Assembly (NCBI RefSeq): GCF_003073045.1
Contig: NC_037594.1
Location: forward strand, 29,314,737-29,378,736
Length of the DNA stretch: 64,000 nt
DNA from: Pomacea canaliculata
Taxonomy: Eukaryota > Mollusca > Gastropoda > Architaenioglossa > Ampullariidae
Direction: 5' to 3'
The notes below the pieces were generated by a model, which was not told the origin of the DNA, ran no database searches, and saw nothing but the letters and a program-made list of their open reading frames with translations. This document shows, one piece after another, positions 38,101-49,885 of this stretch (positions within the stretch are counted from its first letter, which is position 1; every line of letters starts with the position of its first letter). The translations under genes were made by a program, and so were the position numbers.

Positions 38101-38435
38101 GGTTGCAACACTGACAACATCAAAATGTATCGAGTGGATGGGTGGAGTTGGCTTCACTAAGGATTACCCTATTGAAAAATATTACAGGGATTGCAAGATA
38201 GGTGAGTTATTACTTTAACTGTAATCTTTCTGAACGCTAAATGAAATGATAAATGAAATCTAATGAAAGTATAACTAGTCCTGTACATCCTAATTCATCT
38301 TCAAAAAAAAAAATGTATTGAAACTCTATGATTGATAAAGAGTTTATTTCACATTTTTCAGGAACAATATATGAAGGGACAAGCAACATTCAGCTTAACA
38401 CAATTGCAAAGTGTATAGAACAAGAGCTGCACTGA
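32153..38435 (+). CDS. ACADSB: short/branched-chain specific acyl-CoA dehydrogenase, complete
   Basis: Mitochondrial FAD enzyme that dehydrogenates 2-methylbutyryl-CoA and related short branched acyl-CoAs in isoleucine breakdown. Exons: 32153-32191, 33036-33210, 33954-34054, 34402-34608, 35536-35706, 36105-36230, 36629-36721, 37189-37278, 37501-37638, 38102-38201 and 38362-38435. They total 1314 nt (437 aa; human 432). All phases close. The N-terminus ([13 protein letters not shown]..., Arg-rich) is a transit peptide. Diagnostic blocks are [95 protein letters not shown] and [20 protein letters not shown]. The catalytic base is Glu418 in [10 protein letters not shown]. Intron 8 has a GC donor (CAG|GCAAGA at 37279). 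An AATAAA lies at 38915-38920. Confidence 0.97.
32235..32300 (-). repeat. LINE-derived scrap in ACADSB intron 1
   Basis: The plus-strand wording GAGTATAGCGCCGCAACAAC then CTCGCCAGCGGACCCGG recurs in molluscan LINEs; on the minus strand it reads [16 protein letters not shown], like the C-terminal end of an RTE/CR1 ORF2. The fragment is too short to place further. Confidence 0.45.
34670..35140 (-). repeat. interspersed repeat (SINE/LINE 3' end), copy 2
   Basis: Reverse orientation to 27750-27952. The tail lies at the left (AATAATAATAA, then GCGCATACTCACACTCCTAA) and the body extends right through AGCGCTTAGG and the ggacagcatacaaggg segment. The segment up to about 35140 (GGAAAGGGAGAGAGTTCCA) looks like more of the same element. 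It is in ACADSB intron 4. Confidence 0.65.
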
Positions 38436-40289
38436 GGGATTTTAAGTGTAGGTTGTGGTGCACATAAATGTGAAGAGATTAGATATAACAGGTATCTTTT
38501 GAGGAGATCCCGCTTCAAAGTTACTCCAGCTGCATGTCACAGACATGGATAGGATTATGCAGCACCAGGTGTTGCACATTTTAATTGGGATATCAGAAGA
38601 CTAATATGTCTAACACATTTGTATATGTTTACCGGACACAAAATGCAACAAGAAATTTTAGGAATTTCTAGTGATATTGACTTAAAAAAAAAATATGAAA
38701 AAATTTATGAATTGGTTAAGCTTAGTGGCGTTCATCTAAATGGTTAGTTTGCGAAGTGTACTAAGTAAATAAGTGAAACTTTATTGAAAATGTTTATATA
38801 TCAGAAATGTAACACTTCTTGTGTTTGCCAAATTTATTTAGGCTTATGTATATATATATTTTTACATTCTTTTCATGTCATTATCTTGTTTTCTGCTATA
38901 TATATATATTTATTAATAAAATGGAGTACATTTTACCATTGTCTGCATTTTTACATTTTTCTCAGTGGAAGTATAAACACATATACAACTGGTGCAAACA
39001 TTCTTTTGGTCTTGAGCATAGTTTTACAGATATACTGAAAAACCTTATGTTGTAATGAAATTAGAGAACTGCCTATAGCAGTACCCTATCTTTTATGGTT
39101 TTATACTTAATTATATTGTTGTAATAAGCATAAGACAAGAGGTTTGAGAACAATAACCTCTTAGTCTTAACTGAACAAACAGGAAGAATTATACTTCCCA
39201 TGAGTTGCAGACTTTTGTTGTGTGAGAAATTAAACATCTGCCACTCCTATCAGAGGCCAGTTTTTAAAAACTAAGAGTCCAGAGTCAGTCTGTGGTTTGA
39301 TAAAGACGTAAGACAAATTTAGGTCAGCAGGCTTTTGAAAAAAGATTTTAGAAAATTACAGAACACACATAAAGTGTAAAAAGGTAACTGAACATAATCA
39401 GAAATAATATGCACATTATTTTGATGTATTAAACTATCTATAGATAAACTTAAAGTGGGTTCATAATATCTTAATTTTAAAAGAATATTATTGTGGTCAT
39501 TTAAGTTTTCTCTTAACATGCATCTTAATAGACTGACTAGGTACATGCAGATTGTTGTAACTCATGTTTATGTTGCAAACATGACAGCTTTATCTTATTT
39601 GAGTGTCTGTGCATCTGTAAGAGAGCCTTTTTGTGCTTCTTTAGATTAGTGAGGATTTTTCCTGCAAAATAAACTAAAACTGTTGACAAATGTTATCTTT
39701 TAATTTTTTTTCATGTTATTGTGTAGCTGCCATCACCTACTACATGATGATAAGTGTACATGTACTACTTCTGGTGGCTTAAACTTTCAATCTTTGCAGG
39801 AAAGACATTCAGTTTCTACTTAAAAAGGCTGACAACAATTAGAAGCATAAACATCCATGTAAACAAATTTTTGATTTGTATTAAAAACAGATTCTTGTAT
39901 CATCCTGACAGAAATGATAGTAATGCCCATTGTACTTATAAACACACATTTATACACCTCTTACTTTACCAAAATATTATACACATTTAGAATTCTGGAA
40001 AACAGGACTGATACTAGACGACTGTTAACCCTTAGCTAAGTGGGGTCGTTATTCTTCTCTGCAAGTGTTTTATCTAAGAGTAGATATCGTTACAAAGGCT
40101 AGAGATAAGTAACCAGAGGTTAGTTGTTTGAACCAGATTGTCCATGACTAGAAAAGCAGCACAGGAGTTGTTCAGTGAATTGTCTCCCACAGTGACAACT
40201 TCTTTTACACTTCTAGGATATTAAATTTACACAGGTTTGTAAATTTTTATTTTGATTGCTTCCATTTCCAGAGTTCTTGTATTTAAAGA
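38436..40289. other. ACADSB 3' UTR and intergenic DNA
   Basis: AT-rich, with an AATAAA at 38915-38920 after the ACADSB stop. The short open frames here are low-complexity and not supported. No repeat or exon was recognised until the LINE at about 40290. Confidence 0.5.
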
Positions 40290-40830
40290 TATTTGGAATA
40301 ACAGGATCAAAGTCAGTTAACATCAAGAGTGACAGCAAAGCAGCAATCTACATAAACAGAGCACAGCTTAAAGGTAAACAGCTTCAAAAACTTGAGAGCC
40401 ACTGTTTCCAAAGATGATAGCTGCACAGCAGAAATCTGCACTGCAATGGCGACAACAGCAATGACCAGGCTGAACCATCAGGTTTGCTGTCAAGAACTGT
40501 CTGGACAAAGCCTTCATGATTCCCATCCTGCTCTATGGATGCTTGAAGTAGATTTTTTCTGCTGATACAAAAAAAAAACCATTAAAAAAACCCAACAACA
40601 ACACAGGCATTTGAAACCAAGTGCCTGAGGAACCTGCTACTAAATTTTCTCCATGGAACATGAAACTAAAGAATATGCGCAGATGGTGGGGCATCAAGAA
40701 CCTCTTGTGTTGACAGTGAAGTAATGCAAGCTGGACTGGTTTTGCCATGTGTTCCAGCACAACATCCTGGACTTGTTTACCACCACTCATTTTGCACCTT
40801 TGATGCCTATCCAAGGCACTTGAAAAATAA
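40290..40830 (+). mobile_element. LINE ORF2 C-terminal fragment, decayed
   Basis: Broken plus-strand frames follow the end of an RTE/CR1-like reverse transcriptase: ATVSKDDSCTAEICTAMATT then AMTRLN, later MEHETKEYAQMVGHQEPL and KLDWFCHVFQHNILDL. These match the usual YLGATL-KDGSCTAEI--RIA, ETKCLR-LL--S, EHKTNE and K--LKWFGHV-RH-SL order. Several stops and shifts are present. It ends about 240 bp before the FkbM-like gene. Confidence 0.75.
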
Positions 40831-41074
40831 AATTAATAATTAAAAGCAGCAAATTCTAAGCAGCTTCCCAAAACAAAACCCTGCAGAAAATTTATTTTTA
40901 GCTGCAAACAACTTTGCATCCTTGCATAGGAACAGGCAAGTGAGAGCAAAAAACTGTAGAACAATCATCTGTTAAATGCCTAGCGCTCTGACCTTATTTT
41001 AGGTAAAGGTGGAAAAAGTAAACATAAGATGATGAAAACTTTTGCTCGTTGCATTTTGTTTACAGGTAACCAAC

Positions 41075-42643
41075 ATGGAAAAGACATCAACCAGTTTATC
41101 CAGGCAATCATCCATCAACAATCCCAGACGAAGCTCTCCAGTGTTGTACCTGTTCTTGTCCCCCTACTTTAAGAAGTTCCTGTGTGTTGGCCTGTTCTTT
41201 TCTTGTGGCATGATCGCTGGAGTATTTTTACGTGAATACGTGCTGGATGGCATCAGCTCAAGAAGCATATTTTATCAGCATAACAGACCAACTAATGATG
41301 TAAGCAAACAAATCTCACATGAACTGCAAAGAGATGAAGGCAGGCCAGGACTGAGCATAAAGAAAGACCTAAGCATACAATTTAGAGATTATTTACCTCG
41401 TCGTATATTCATCAATACTGCAGAGAATGTTCCCTACAGCTTGGATTTGTTTTTGCAGACATACCCAGATGCCCATAAATACCATGTATACACCTTCCTT
41501 GCTGACAAAGCTTATAGTCCACTTTATACTAAGTATTCAAACCATGTTTTGTTTTCAGGAGCCAGTTTTTCAAGTAGTGAAAGCATCATAATGATGGATT
41601 TTGCAGTTTCATTAGGTGATTATAATAGGAAGAAGGTGAACTCATCTGTGACACTGGTAGACATGTTAACATGGCTCCAAGACAATGTTCATGTGGATGA
41701 TTATGTGGTGGTTAAGCTCAGCACTGACCCAGAAAATGAGAAACGCATTGCAGAGAGGTTGACAAGCTTTACATCACCTGACTGGATTGACAAACTGTAC
41801 ACCACAACCACTGAAGATAACTTGTTTTATTTCATAAGAGAACAGTTTCAGGTATATGGGCATCATGTTTATCGCTGGAATGATGATCTGCTAACATACA
41901 GTGACTTTGAAGTTATCAATCCATCTAAATTTTCTCCAAAGGATGGCATTCTTGTCAAGGAAGCTTGTGGAGACAAGAATAAAACTCAGTTTACAGCTTT
42001 CCTGTATGCACCCCATGTACAATTTTCACTAAATGGAACACTGAGTTTACTTCACATCATGTCAGAAAAAATTAAAGGCCAACTTCCAGTCACTCTCTTT
42101 TTGCCACCAGCATACTTCGAATCAACAACAATGTGTCAGCAACTGTCCAGGCTACAGAAAAGCGTGGAGATTGGGTTGTATCTGCAAGAAACTTTATTTC
42201 ATATCACCGAGACAATTTACTTAGAAAGACAGCAAAATTTTGTAAGAAATTTTCTAGTGTCTGTGGAACACTGTTTCGAGCAATCAAACCTTACCCTGAA
42301 GTTTGTGCTCCCCTCATCAGCATTTATTTCACAGGAAAAAGAAAGGAGCAAACTAAAGTCTAAGAGTATAAACAAAGTAAAGCAAGTCCTTAAAGAACGT
42401 TTCTACACAATTGTGAACAATGTGCAGGATGTAGAACCCTCTGCCATAATAAAAGGTGAGCACAGTTTTTGGCAAGATTTTGGAAACTCCATCAACAACA
42501 GACTTATTGCATTGGATGTTACCAGGCCAGGATGTGATACAGCTGTTCTGAGTTTGTTGTCTGCTCACATGTCCTCACTTATTCCTCTTAATGCATGTGC
42601 TAAACTGCAACATGGAAGTAACCCTATGTTTTATCCTCTTTAA
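41075..42643 (+). CDS. intronless type II membrane protein, possible FkbM-like domain
   Basis: A 522-aa uninterrupted frame from ATG 41075; a TTTGTTTACAG acceptor just upstream (41056-41066) suggests a 5' UTR intron ends there. The short cytosolic N-terminus is Ser/Arg-rich (MEKTSTSLSRQSS...). One hydrophobic helix (about residues 34-54, LCVGLFFSCGMIAGVFL) acts as a signal anchor, so the bulk is probably lumenal. Residues about 95-290 (RRIFINTAENVPYSLDLFLQ, YPDAHKYHVYTFLADKAYSP, VDDYVVVKLSTDPE) resemble FkbM-type methyltransferase folds in metazoan proteins; this is from memory and moderate. The second half (VTLFLPPAYF, ACAKLQ at the end) is unrecognised. N-glycosylation sequons (NSS, NKT, NGT, NLT) fit a Golgi/ER protein. 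Function is unknown. Confidence 0.8.
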   Translation: MEKTSTSLSRQSSINNPRRSSPVLYLFLSPYFKKFLCVGLFFSCGMIAGVFLREYVLDGISSRSIFYQHNRPTNDVSKQISHELQRDEGRPGLSIKKDLSIQFRDYLPRRIFINTAENVPYSLDLFLQTYPDAHKYHVYTFLADKAYSPLYTKYSNHVLFSGASFSSSESIIMMDFAVSLGDYNRKKVNSSVTLVDMLTWLQDNVHVDDYVVVKLSTDPENEKRIAERLTSFTSPDWIDKLYTTTTEDNLFYFIREQFQVYGHHVYRWNDDLLTYSDFEVINPSKFSPKDGILVKEACGDKNKTQFTAFLYAPHVQFSLNGTLSLLHIMSEKIKGQLPVTLFLPPAYFESTTMCQQLSRLQKSVEIGLYLQETLFHITETIYLERQQNFVRNFLVSVEHCFEQSNLTLKFVLPSSAFISQEKERSKLKSKSINKVKQVLKERFYTIVNNVQDVEPSAIIKGEHSFWQDFGNSINNRLIALDVTRPGCDTAVLSLLSAHMSSLIPLNACAKLQHGSNPMFYPL

Positions 42644-44134
42644 GAGAGCCCAGCCCATCATTGTGCAGTGCAAATAGATATCTAAATGGTGCCAGCCAGC
42701 CATTCATTTGTCCCTTGACTGGTATTGGTTGTTGTGGGCAGCACAGGGATAGAAGGGCAACTCACAAGGCCTTCCGGGCATTGGCTCTCCCCAGCTGCCT
42801 TCATCCCTTTTCTAATGGCACAATTCACTTCTTTGTACCTGGAAGCTGCTTCAGATTTACTTTTTCTTTATTTCAAGGCCTCTCCTTTGGCCACAGAGAT
42901 CTAGCAGTCCTCAATTTTTGGGGAGAGAATTGGCTGAGTTGATGGCTCTGAGCAAACTTGGAGTCTGAGACCCCTGTCACTGATTTTGACAAGGCCAAAT
43001 TTATTCCGTTCCTGCCCATTGCTGGTAGGCATCTGGACTGATCTTGGCATTGTACTTATATTTGTAACCAAGTACAAGAAAGATGTCCTTTTCGACATTG
43101 GCTTTGTAACTGTATAACCTTGTCTAGCCGTTGGTTAAACTCTTCCACTTTTTGTCTTTGTGCAAGGAAATCTGAGCATATGCTTAGACAATGGTGACAC
43201 TATGAAGCATGGCAGGTATAGGTGTACAGCTTATGACACACCCCTATGTACAAGGAAGTCAAATCCGCCATTCTCCTCACTGTACCAGAGTTTGTGGCCC
43301 TTGTCAGTTGCAGTCTCCTCAAATCCTGACCCATCTGCCAGTCCCATTGGTGCGTTCTAACTTTTGGGTGAGATCTTTCATTTTGCGACTCAGGTGTAAT
43401 GTTGTGGGATGTTTCATATATTTTCCATTAAAACTTGACAAAACAAAGCAGTATGCTTATGTTGCTTCTAGTGAAGTCTGATGTGAACTTTGTACAGCTT
43501 AAAATAAAGGAATTTTCGATCACACATTTGGAGACATTTTCACCAACTCCTTTTTTTAAAACTTTTGCATCATATCTACATGCAAACACACACAGGAGAA
43601 AAACTATTTTAAAAAACCAGCCAGTTTTGTTGGTTGTTTCAGTTGCAATGTTCTGTGATAGGTTTTAGAGAATGCTCATGTGTGCTGTACAAAATAGTCT
43701 TTAATCCCAGTTGCAAACCACTTCACACTGTTCATAACATTAAAAAAAAAAAGCTACAGTTTACTTAAAAATTTTTATTACTTGTAACTGCAGGCCAACT
43801 GAGGATATATTGTCTTTCTGAATTCATGCAATGCTCATCACCATTTCAGTCTGCAGGTACCCAAGTGTTCATCAACATTGGCATCACATGAATTACAAAT
43901 TTTTCAAGATTATTTCATTAAATGCTAGCTTTCTTATACATAATATATACACTATTGATTATAATACACAGTGGAGTACTTTCTCACTGAAGTGGCAAAA
44001 CTATAAAAATATATTTACTCAATCTTACAGCAGTCCGTAAATCACACAGTTCTTTTTATGTTGTTATTATTATTAGCGTTCACTCTCAATTTATACAGGT
44101 GTATGAACAGCAACGCTTTTGTCTGTAAGCACTG
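42644..44134. other. 3' regions of the FkbM-like gene and SMIM8
   Basis: Follows the stop of the plus-strand gene (AATAAA at 43503-43508) and runs to the SMIM8 stop. It probably holds both 3' UTRs. No exon is supported. Confidence 0.5.
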
Positions 44135-47100
44135 TCATTCCCATTTGGAAACTTTGGGTCGAGATGATAAAGAGCCATCTTCATTGAGTGTTGTGTAGTT
44201 ACCTTTTCTTGAGTCTTGCAGATTCATGTATGCCATGTAGCCCACGCAAACAATAAAAGTAGTAGCACCAACTGCCATCACATATTTATTCTGTGAAAAA
44301 AAAAAGGGGAAACAATGTTATGACCTTTGCAATTGTAGCCAGGCCCTGAAAAGATGAAGAAGAGTAACTCTGAAGCAGCTACTGAATATCAAAAGATCGA
44401 TTGCAAAATCAGGAAAGGGAGAAAAGCAGCTGAGGAAACCTGGATAGAATAAAGATGCAATGAGACAGAGAAAGGGATGGCTTGGGGCAACAACACTAAG
44501 GCCTTTTGCTTACTCAAAACCCTTACAAACAAGCGTCAGCAAATATTATCTGTTGTTGAAGAGAATAGTGCTTGGTAATCTTACAGAAGACAAGACTCTG
44601 CTAGACCAATGGACAGAGTAATGCTTTGACCTATAAAATTTCCAGCTAATGATGGATCTGAACAACCTATAAGGTGACTTGGCTATGGAAAATGAAGCTG
44701 AAGACCCTGCAGATCTGACATTCTTATAGGAGGAGGTTGAATGGGGCATTCAGAGCCTGAAGTGAGGGAAGTCTCCAGGAAATGATGAATCAAGGGTAAA
44801 TTGTTTCTCCAGGGTAACATGGGGAATTCAAGGACAAGCTTTTTGTTTTCGAAATTATTAAAAGGTGTCTAAGCTGTGTAGCTTAGTAGTTATGTGGCAG
44901 AGGTGTCCAGGGGTAAACAAATTTAAAGTAGCATCCGCAGGTCTGTACACTGCTTTATAACTTTAGAAATAAGACAATTCTTATTGAGTTCCCCATTTTG
45001 GCCTGGGAAAATGACTTACTCTTGTCTCATAACTGTGGCCACAGTAGTTGACAATGTGTCAGATGAATATGGTGGGGAAGAGCAGGTGAAGAAAAAGAGA
45101 ATAAGGGGGGAAGGGGACCTTATCTGGATGTTTTAAAATGTTTCATGGAAGCAGTGACATTGATATGTATTTTATATAATCAGCTCAAACTAACATTACT
45201 AAAAATTCAGAAGTAAAAATCTTTATCACATGTTTTAGTACTACTAAAAGTGAACTTTTTTTTTTTTTAACACAGAGTTGCTGCCAATTAAAACTCACTT
45301 CCGGCTGATATTAAAATATACACAAAGTCTGAGTAGCTTTAAAAACTTTCTAGGAAACATTCCAAAATTTGGATATATTAAAGTGACTAAATGGCAGGGA
45401 TGGGCAAGCTACTTTTAATTTGTAGCCGGCTAGGCTACAGCTACTTTTGTTCAAAATGTAGCCGGCTACACTACAGCTACAATTTTGCAAAAAGTAGCCA
45501 GCTACTTTGGGCTACTTTTAAAATGTAGCCAGCTTCTTTTGGCTACTTTTAAAAGGTGATGTTATAACAAGTTAGCTGTAGCCAGCTGGCTGTAGCAATA
45601 TACACAAACATCAAACATACACACTAAACACTATTACTTGCTTTACAAAGTTTTTATTATAATAATGAAACGGAGAACTGCGATATACCGACAATTTTAT
45701 TTAGTGAATCCATAAATGCTTTCATTCATTCCTTGCACCCTTCCTCCCCCGGCCTTTTTCACACAATAAGTACACGTATTTTACGATTATATTAAACATT
45801 TCTGGATATTTTCCTCATCCTTTTTAGTGACAAAAGAAATTATATACGTTTTCCGATAAACATTTGTTTCTATAACTATTTGTTCCCTATTACTTAGAAA
45901 TGAAAACTAAACAGATGCTTAAGTATCAGGTACCTGGTGGAATTTTCAATAAGTTAGGTTATGTGTGATGAAAAATGTCAACCTCTTATCAATACTGTGA
46001 CAATGAACAACAGACCATTGAAATAAATGAGTTTGCATGGAATATAAGTAAAACACTGCTTAATCTAAATTTAGGCAAGCAGATCATAAGGCATTTTTTT
46101 TCTAACACTGACACTGAAAACAAAGAAAGGAACACAAATTGTTTCCAAAAGCTGATAGGGTGAAAAGTATAGTCCTGACATACTAGAATAGGCTTTAATT
46201 ATATAGTAGGATGTCAAATGTAGCATATAAACACTGAAATATATTTTTCAAAAATGATCTGATACAAGATATATTTATTTTAAATCTTTAAGCTTGAATT
46301 TCTCTGTTTGTCGTTTTTGACATCCAGTCCTAAACTATAAAAACAATTTCTCAAGATTGGCTTGTGCTACAGCAGTACAATTTTTGCAATTTTGTTTAGA
46401 AATGCATAAGCTACAAAGTGATGCATTTTAGAATATGGTATAAACATTACTTTTGATAAAATTAACATTTTCTAAATATTTAATTGCCACATTCACACTG
46501 AGTCGGGGGGTACCATGTCTGATTTTTATATCTCCTAGAAAATCTTGAGATATCCAAAACGGCTTATGCATCAGTTTCTTATCGGTGCCTCTAGTTTACA
46601 AAAAACCCAAAACCTTTGTATATGACTTATGGTATGTGTAAATTTGTTTTTTAAATGCTGTACGTTTTGAAACAAAATCGTTGAATTAAAGTCACAATTT
46701 CACTTTAGGTACTCAAAAACAGTTTTAAAGTGCGTATATTTATGTTATTTTGTTACTCTATATTTAAAAACCCCTAAAGATATTTAAAATATGGATTTTA
46801 ATTTTTGGAGTGTATCGGTAACCTTAAAACAAATCTACATTCTTTTAGTCCTTCATGGAATTGAATTTGACCAGAACTTTGGCCTCGAAGTTGCTGTCTG
46901 TCACCCTAGTGCGCAGCTTTGTCATGATATGTCCTGCCAGACTGAACAATCTCTCAACAATTCTTGCATTTGAAACTATAGCCACATTTTGTGGCTTCGC
47001 AAAATGTAAAAAATTTCAAATAAGGCTGGAAATTGATGGGTACGTCCATCTTCGTTTTTCAAATGAAACAAAATACCGCTCCCGCCACATGGACGACACA

Positions 47101-47749
47101 GTACTTCCGGTTACTGAGCGTTCGAGAAACGTGGGTGTCTGGCTGTCAAGACACCGAGCAGTGAGAGCAGTGGCTGTCGTCGTCTTGCTGACACGCTGTC
47201 GACGAATGGTCGTGAAAGTAGCCAACATGTAGCCAAGCTACAGCTACTTTCTAAAATGTAGCTACGGCTACAAGCTACTTTTTTTAAATTTGTAGCCGGC
47301 TAAGCTACAAGCTACAAAATTTGTAGCCAGCTACAGTAGCTGTAGCCTAGCTACAGCTACTCCCCATCCCTGCTAAATGGGGACATTAAATTGACTACCA
47401 GTCCTAGGCAATGAAAGCCAGCCCATGCCGCTATTTAATGTGATCTTTCAGGGAAGATGTTACATACACTAGAAATTCCATAATGGAAGAAACTAACTCT
47501 ACTAATCATCAAGAATAATAAACAAGTACATCCATTACTGCTGTAACTCACACTATTGAGCTTTAATTGGTGCTGGTGTTATTAAAAAAAAAAATAATAA
47601 AGCCATTTACTTACAGGTCGAATAAATAATTCAAAGTTTAATGCCCGAAATGCACTTGTTGATCTTGCGCTCGCCCATCCAGGTGTTTCTGTCTTGAAAG
47701 CATCGTTAGCTTTGGCTGATGTCTTTGTATCTCCTTTTGTTTGAGCCAT
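44135..47749 (-). CDS. SMIM8: small integral membrane protein 8, complete
   Basis: A conserved single-pass membrane protein of about 97 aa in human, with unknown role. Two exons on the minus strand: 47749-47615 (45 codons, MAQTKGDTKTSAKAND... ending LNFELFIRP) and 44290-44135 (NKYVMAVGATTFIVCVGYMA... ending SSRPKVSKWE). The product is 96 aa. The joined motif FRALNFELFIRPNK matches human FRAVNPELFIKPNK, the membrane helix follows (VMAVGATTFIVCVGYMAYM), and the C-terminal SKWE matches human SKWD. The single intron is 3.3 kb because it carries a LINE fragment and a 2-kb hAT element. The phase-0 junction closes cleanly. Confidence 0.95.
44350..44800 (+). mobile_element. LINE ORF2 fragment (endonuclease-RT linker)
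   Basis: The plus strand reads EYQKIDCKIRKGRKAAEETW, then NETEKGMAWGNNTKAF, LLKTLTNKRQQ and finally EEVEWGIQSLK then GKSPGND. This is the linker and RT start of RTE/CR1-like LINEs (K--KEEWIE-QC--I--GM--GN-KKAY, then EEV--A---LK-GKSPG-D). Several stops are present. It is in the SMIM8 intron, antisense to the gene. Confidence 0.75.
45395..47372 (-). mobile_element. hAT DNA transposon with 8-bp target duplication
   Basis: The ends are CAGGGATGGG and CCCCATCCCTG, flanked by CTAAATGG on both sides (45387-45394 and 47373-47380), an exact 8-bp duplication. Both ends carry arrays of a GTAGCCGGCTAC-like palindrome and AGCTACTTTT units (45410-45600 and 47225-47365). On the minus strand, about 46985-46848 gives NARIVERLFSLAGHIMTKLR then TRVTDSNFEAKVL, the hAT C-terminal dimerisation domain. 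The RNase-H catalytic core is missing, so the copy is a non-autonomous deletion derivative. It is inserted in the SMIM8 intron. Confidence 0.93.
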
Positions 47750-48454
47750 AATAGTTTATACAAACGTTTATTGACGCTGTCAAGGACTGAGCGCCACCAT
47801 CTTGCTGGAGTCATACATCAACGAGTTTCGAACTCAACCTGAAAAAAATGGTTACTTATCAGTTTGTAAAAATAAATGAATGAAATAGATTTTCTTTCAA
47901 CTAATAAACTATGTAACTAAGTTTAGTAAGTATTAACACTTACCTAACGCATAATAGACCCCCCCATGGCTCTTCTCGAAGCCATTAGAATTCGAAAGTG
48001 GTTTACGTACACGTTATGTTTGAAAGTATACTGAGATTAGCAATAAACTTTTATCATCCATTCGATCCTTGACTGGTACCAATTGAAGAATGGTTATCTT
48101 AATCTTCTGGTACCGACCACCCATCACTTTACAGAAACTGGAATCATGTACCTTAGAAGTGTATAGTGTTTGCAAGAAATTAGCACGCTATACGTATCTT
48201 TCCCTTCGGACAGCCCACGTCCTTGTCTGTGTCAAAATTCTACAAGACTCCTACTTCAAGCATATAAATAAGATTAAACAAAGCACCTTCTTCACTGGTT
48301 TCCTATCCAGGCTAATAAATGTATATATTTATTTTAAAATATAAATTAGCTGCAACTTGCTTCAGGGTTCTTTGCAGCATGAATCTGTATCTTCTATTCA
48401 TGTCCGTGCTTTGCAGGCTATGATCCTCTACTCCTGAACCCGCACAATTAAAAA
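47750..48454. promoter_or_regulatory. SMIM8 upstream region
   Basis: Presumed SMIM8 promoter and 5' UTR just above 47749. Nothing else is recognisable; the plus-strand 84-codon frame here shows no family features. Confidence 0.4.
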
Positions 48455-48572
48455 AAAAAATTAAAGGTAAAGGTCATCCCCTCCGGGGAAGGTTTGCTGT
48501 TTTACATGTTTATGGAACCGGCACTAATCTCAATTCAGACTTCAGCGCTTTAACCACTCGGCAATCCGCTTC
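48455..48572 (-). repeat. tRNA-derived SINE
   Basis: Read on the minus strand: GCGGATTGCCGAGTGGTTAA (a tRNA-Leu/Ser-like 5' arm and A box), then GCGCTGAAGTC, then a GTGCCGGTTCCAT B-box-like stretch, ending in an A/T-rich tail (poly-T on minus). No target duplication was confirmed. It is not a functional tRNA because the 3' acceptor strand is absent. Confidence 0.65.
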
Positions 48573-49587
48573 AACTTCCTCCCTATTGTACATGGAGATT
48601 TGTCTTCATATGGGTTGAAAATAATATGTTTTCAGTACCCATTACAATTTTGTTAAAAGTCACTCCAAATGGTAGTAAGAAAAAGTTTATCCACATTCAT
48701 CCTTTCCTTCCTGCCACACTTAAAAAAACTGATCTCAGGCAACATGGCTTTTAATAAAAGTAATAATAAAAAATTTGTACATTGAGAATACCAAGCCTCA
48801 AATCAATAACTTTCTAAGCCCTTATATGATATATTTTGCTAATACATAGATCTATTACACATATTTTAGACTTATGTAAAATGACTAGCAATAAAGAAAT
48901 CTCATGACTAAGTGTAACAACCTTTGATTCAGGTAAAATAAATTAAAACAATGATTTTAATAAGCTTTGTAAATGCAATTTCTTGACACTTAACGAAGGG
49001 AAATCAGTGACTAGTTAATATCAACCTCATATTATCTATGCAATAAAAAAACTCCATAACTTCAACACAATAAGGCTAGCTAATCACTGCAAAAAATGTT
49101 AAACATCTGGACCCAATGATATATTTGACAAAGATACCATGTGTGTAAGTTCTGGGGTTTGCTAACTTTCATGAGTGAAAGCACAACTTACCAAGCAGCA
49201 AACAGAGCAGTATAGTGCTTTCACAAAATTGCTTGTTTTGTTTAGTTAGCTACTGGCTTTTATAAAGTGCACTAAGTGTTCTGTATAAATGCTCATTATT
49301 TGTATCAAGTGGAGTATGCCAGAAAATGAGTTTTTTTTTTATCTCTCTCTACAGTAACTGCAGAACTTTTTTTCCACAGCTACATGTGTACACATGGTTG
49401 GGAAATCAATTGCAAACATAAACTGTGAACAAAATGTGCAGAGTGAAAATGATGTGATGCTCTTGCTAACACCGTACTTCACTAGCTGCTGTGTGTAGTA
49501 TACATGAGCATGCATATAAATTGTACATGCATATAAAAGCCAATATATGGTAAGCTAATGATTTATAACATAAGCTAGTGATTTATA

Positions 49588-49885
49588 CATATTTTAATAA
49601 TATTGTGCATTTATAAAGCTCTAGCCAGGCTCAAAGTGCTTTGTATACATACACACGGGTGTAAAAACACACAACTTTGTAGTTCAGATCTTGCCCTTTA
49701 TTACACAAACAAGTATGTACACAACACATTCCTCTCAATCACACGTGGTCAAGAAAACCGGAGTTCAGGTGTAAGCCACAGTCAGGTGTCGAATTGAGAA
49801 ATGTCGGAGCTGAGATATGAACCCAAGACTTCTGATTGTCACTATTACAGGCACTACACTACTAACTCCCCTCAGGATACAGTTT
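49588..49885 (-). repeat. tRNA-derived SINE, near full length
   Basis: The minus strand begins with AGTTAGTAGTGTAGTGCCTG (A box) and has GGGTTCATATCTC (B box). A body of about 200 bp leads to the tail AAAGCACTTTGAGCCTGGCT, AGAGCTTTATAAATGC and AT-rich DNA. The order head, body, LINE-like tail is typical of tRNA SINEs. Confidence 0.7.

Noticed and set aside
46855-47232. 125-codon plus-strand frame inside the SMIM8 intron
   Set aside because: It is the antisense shadow of the hAT dimerisation domain and the subterminal arrays.
48455-48572. Possible functional tRNA gene (Leu/Ser-like arm)
   Set aside because: The A box is good but the anticodon arm and 3' acceptor strand are missing, and an A/T tail follows, so it is a SINE.
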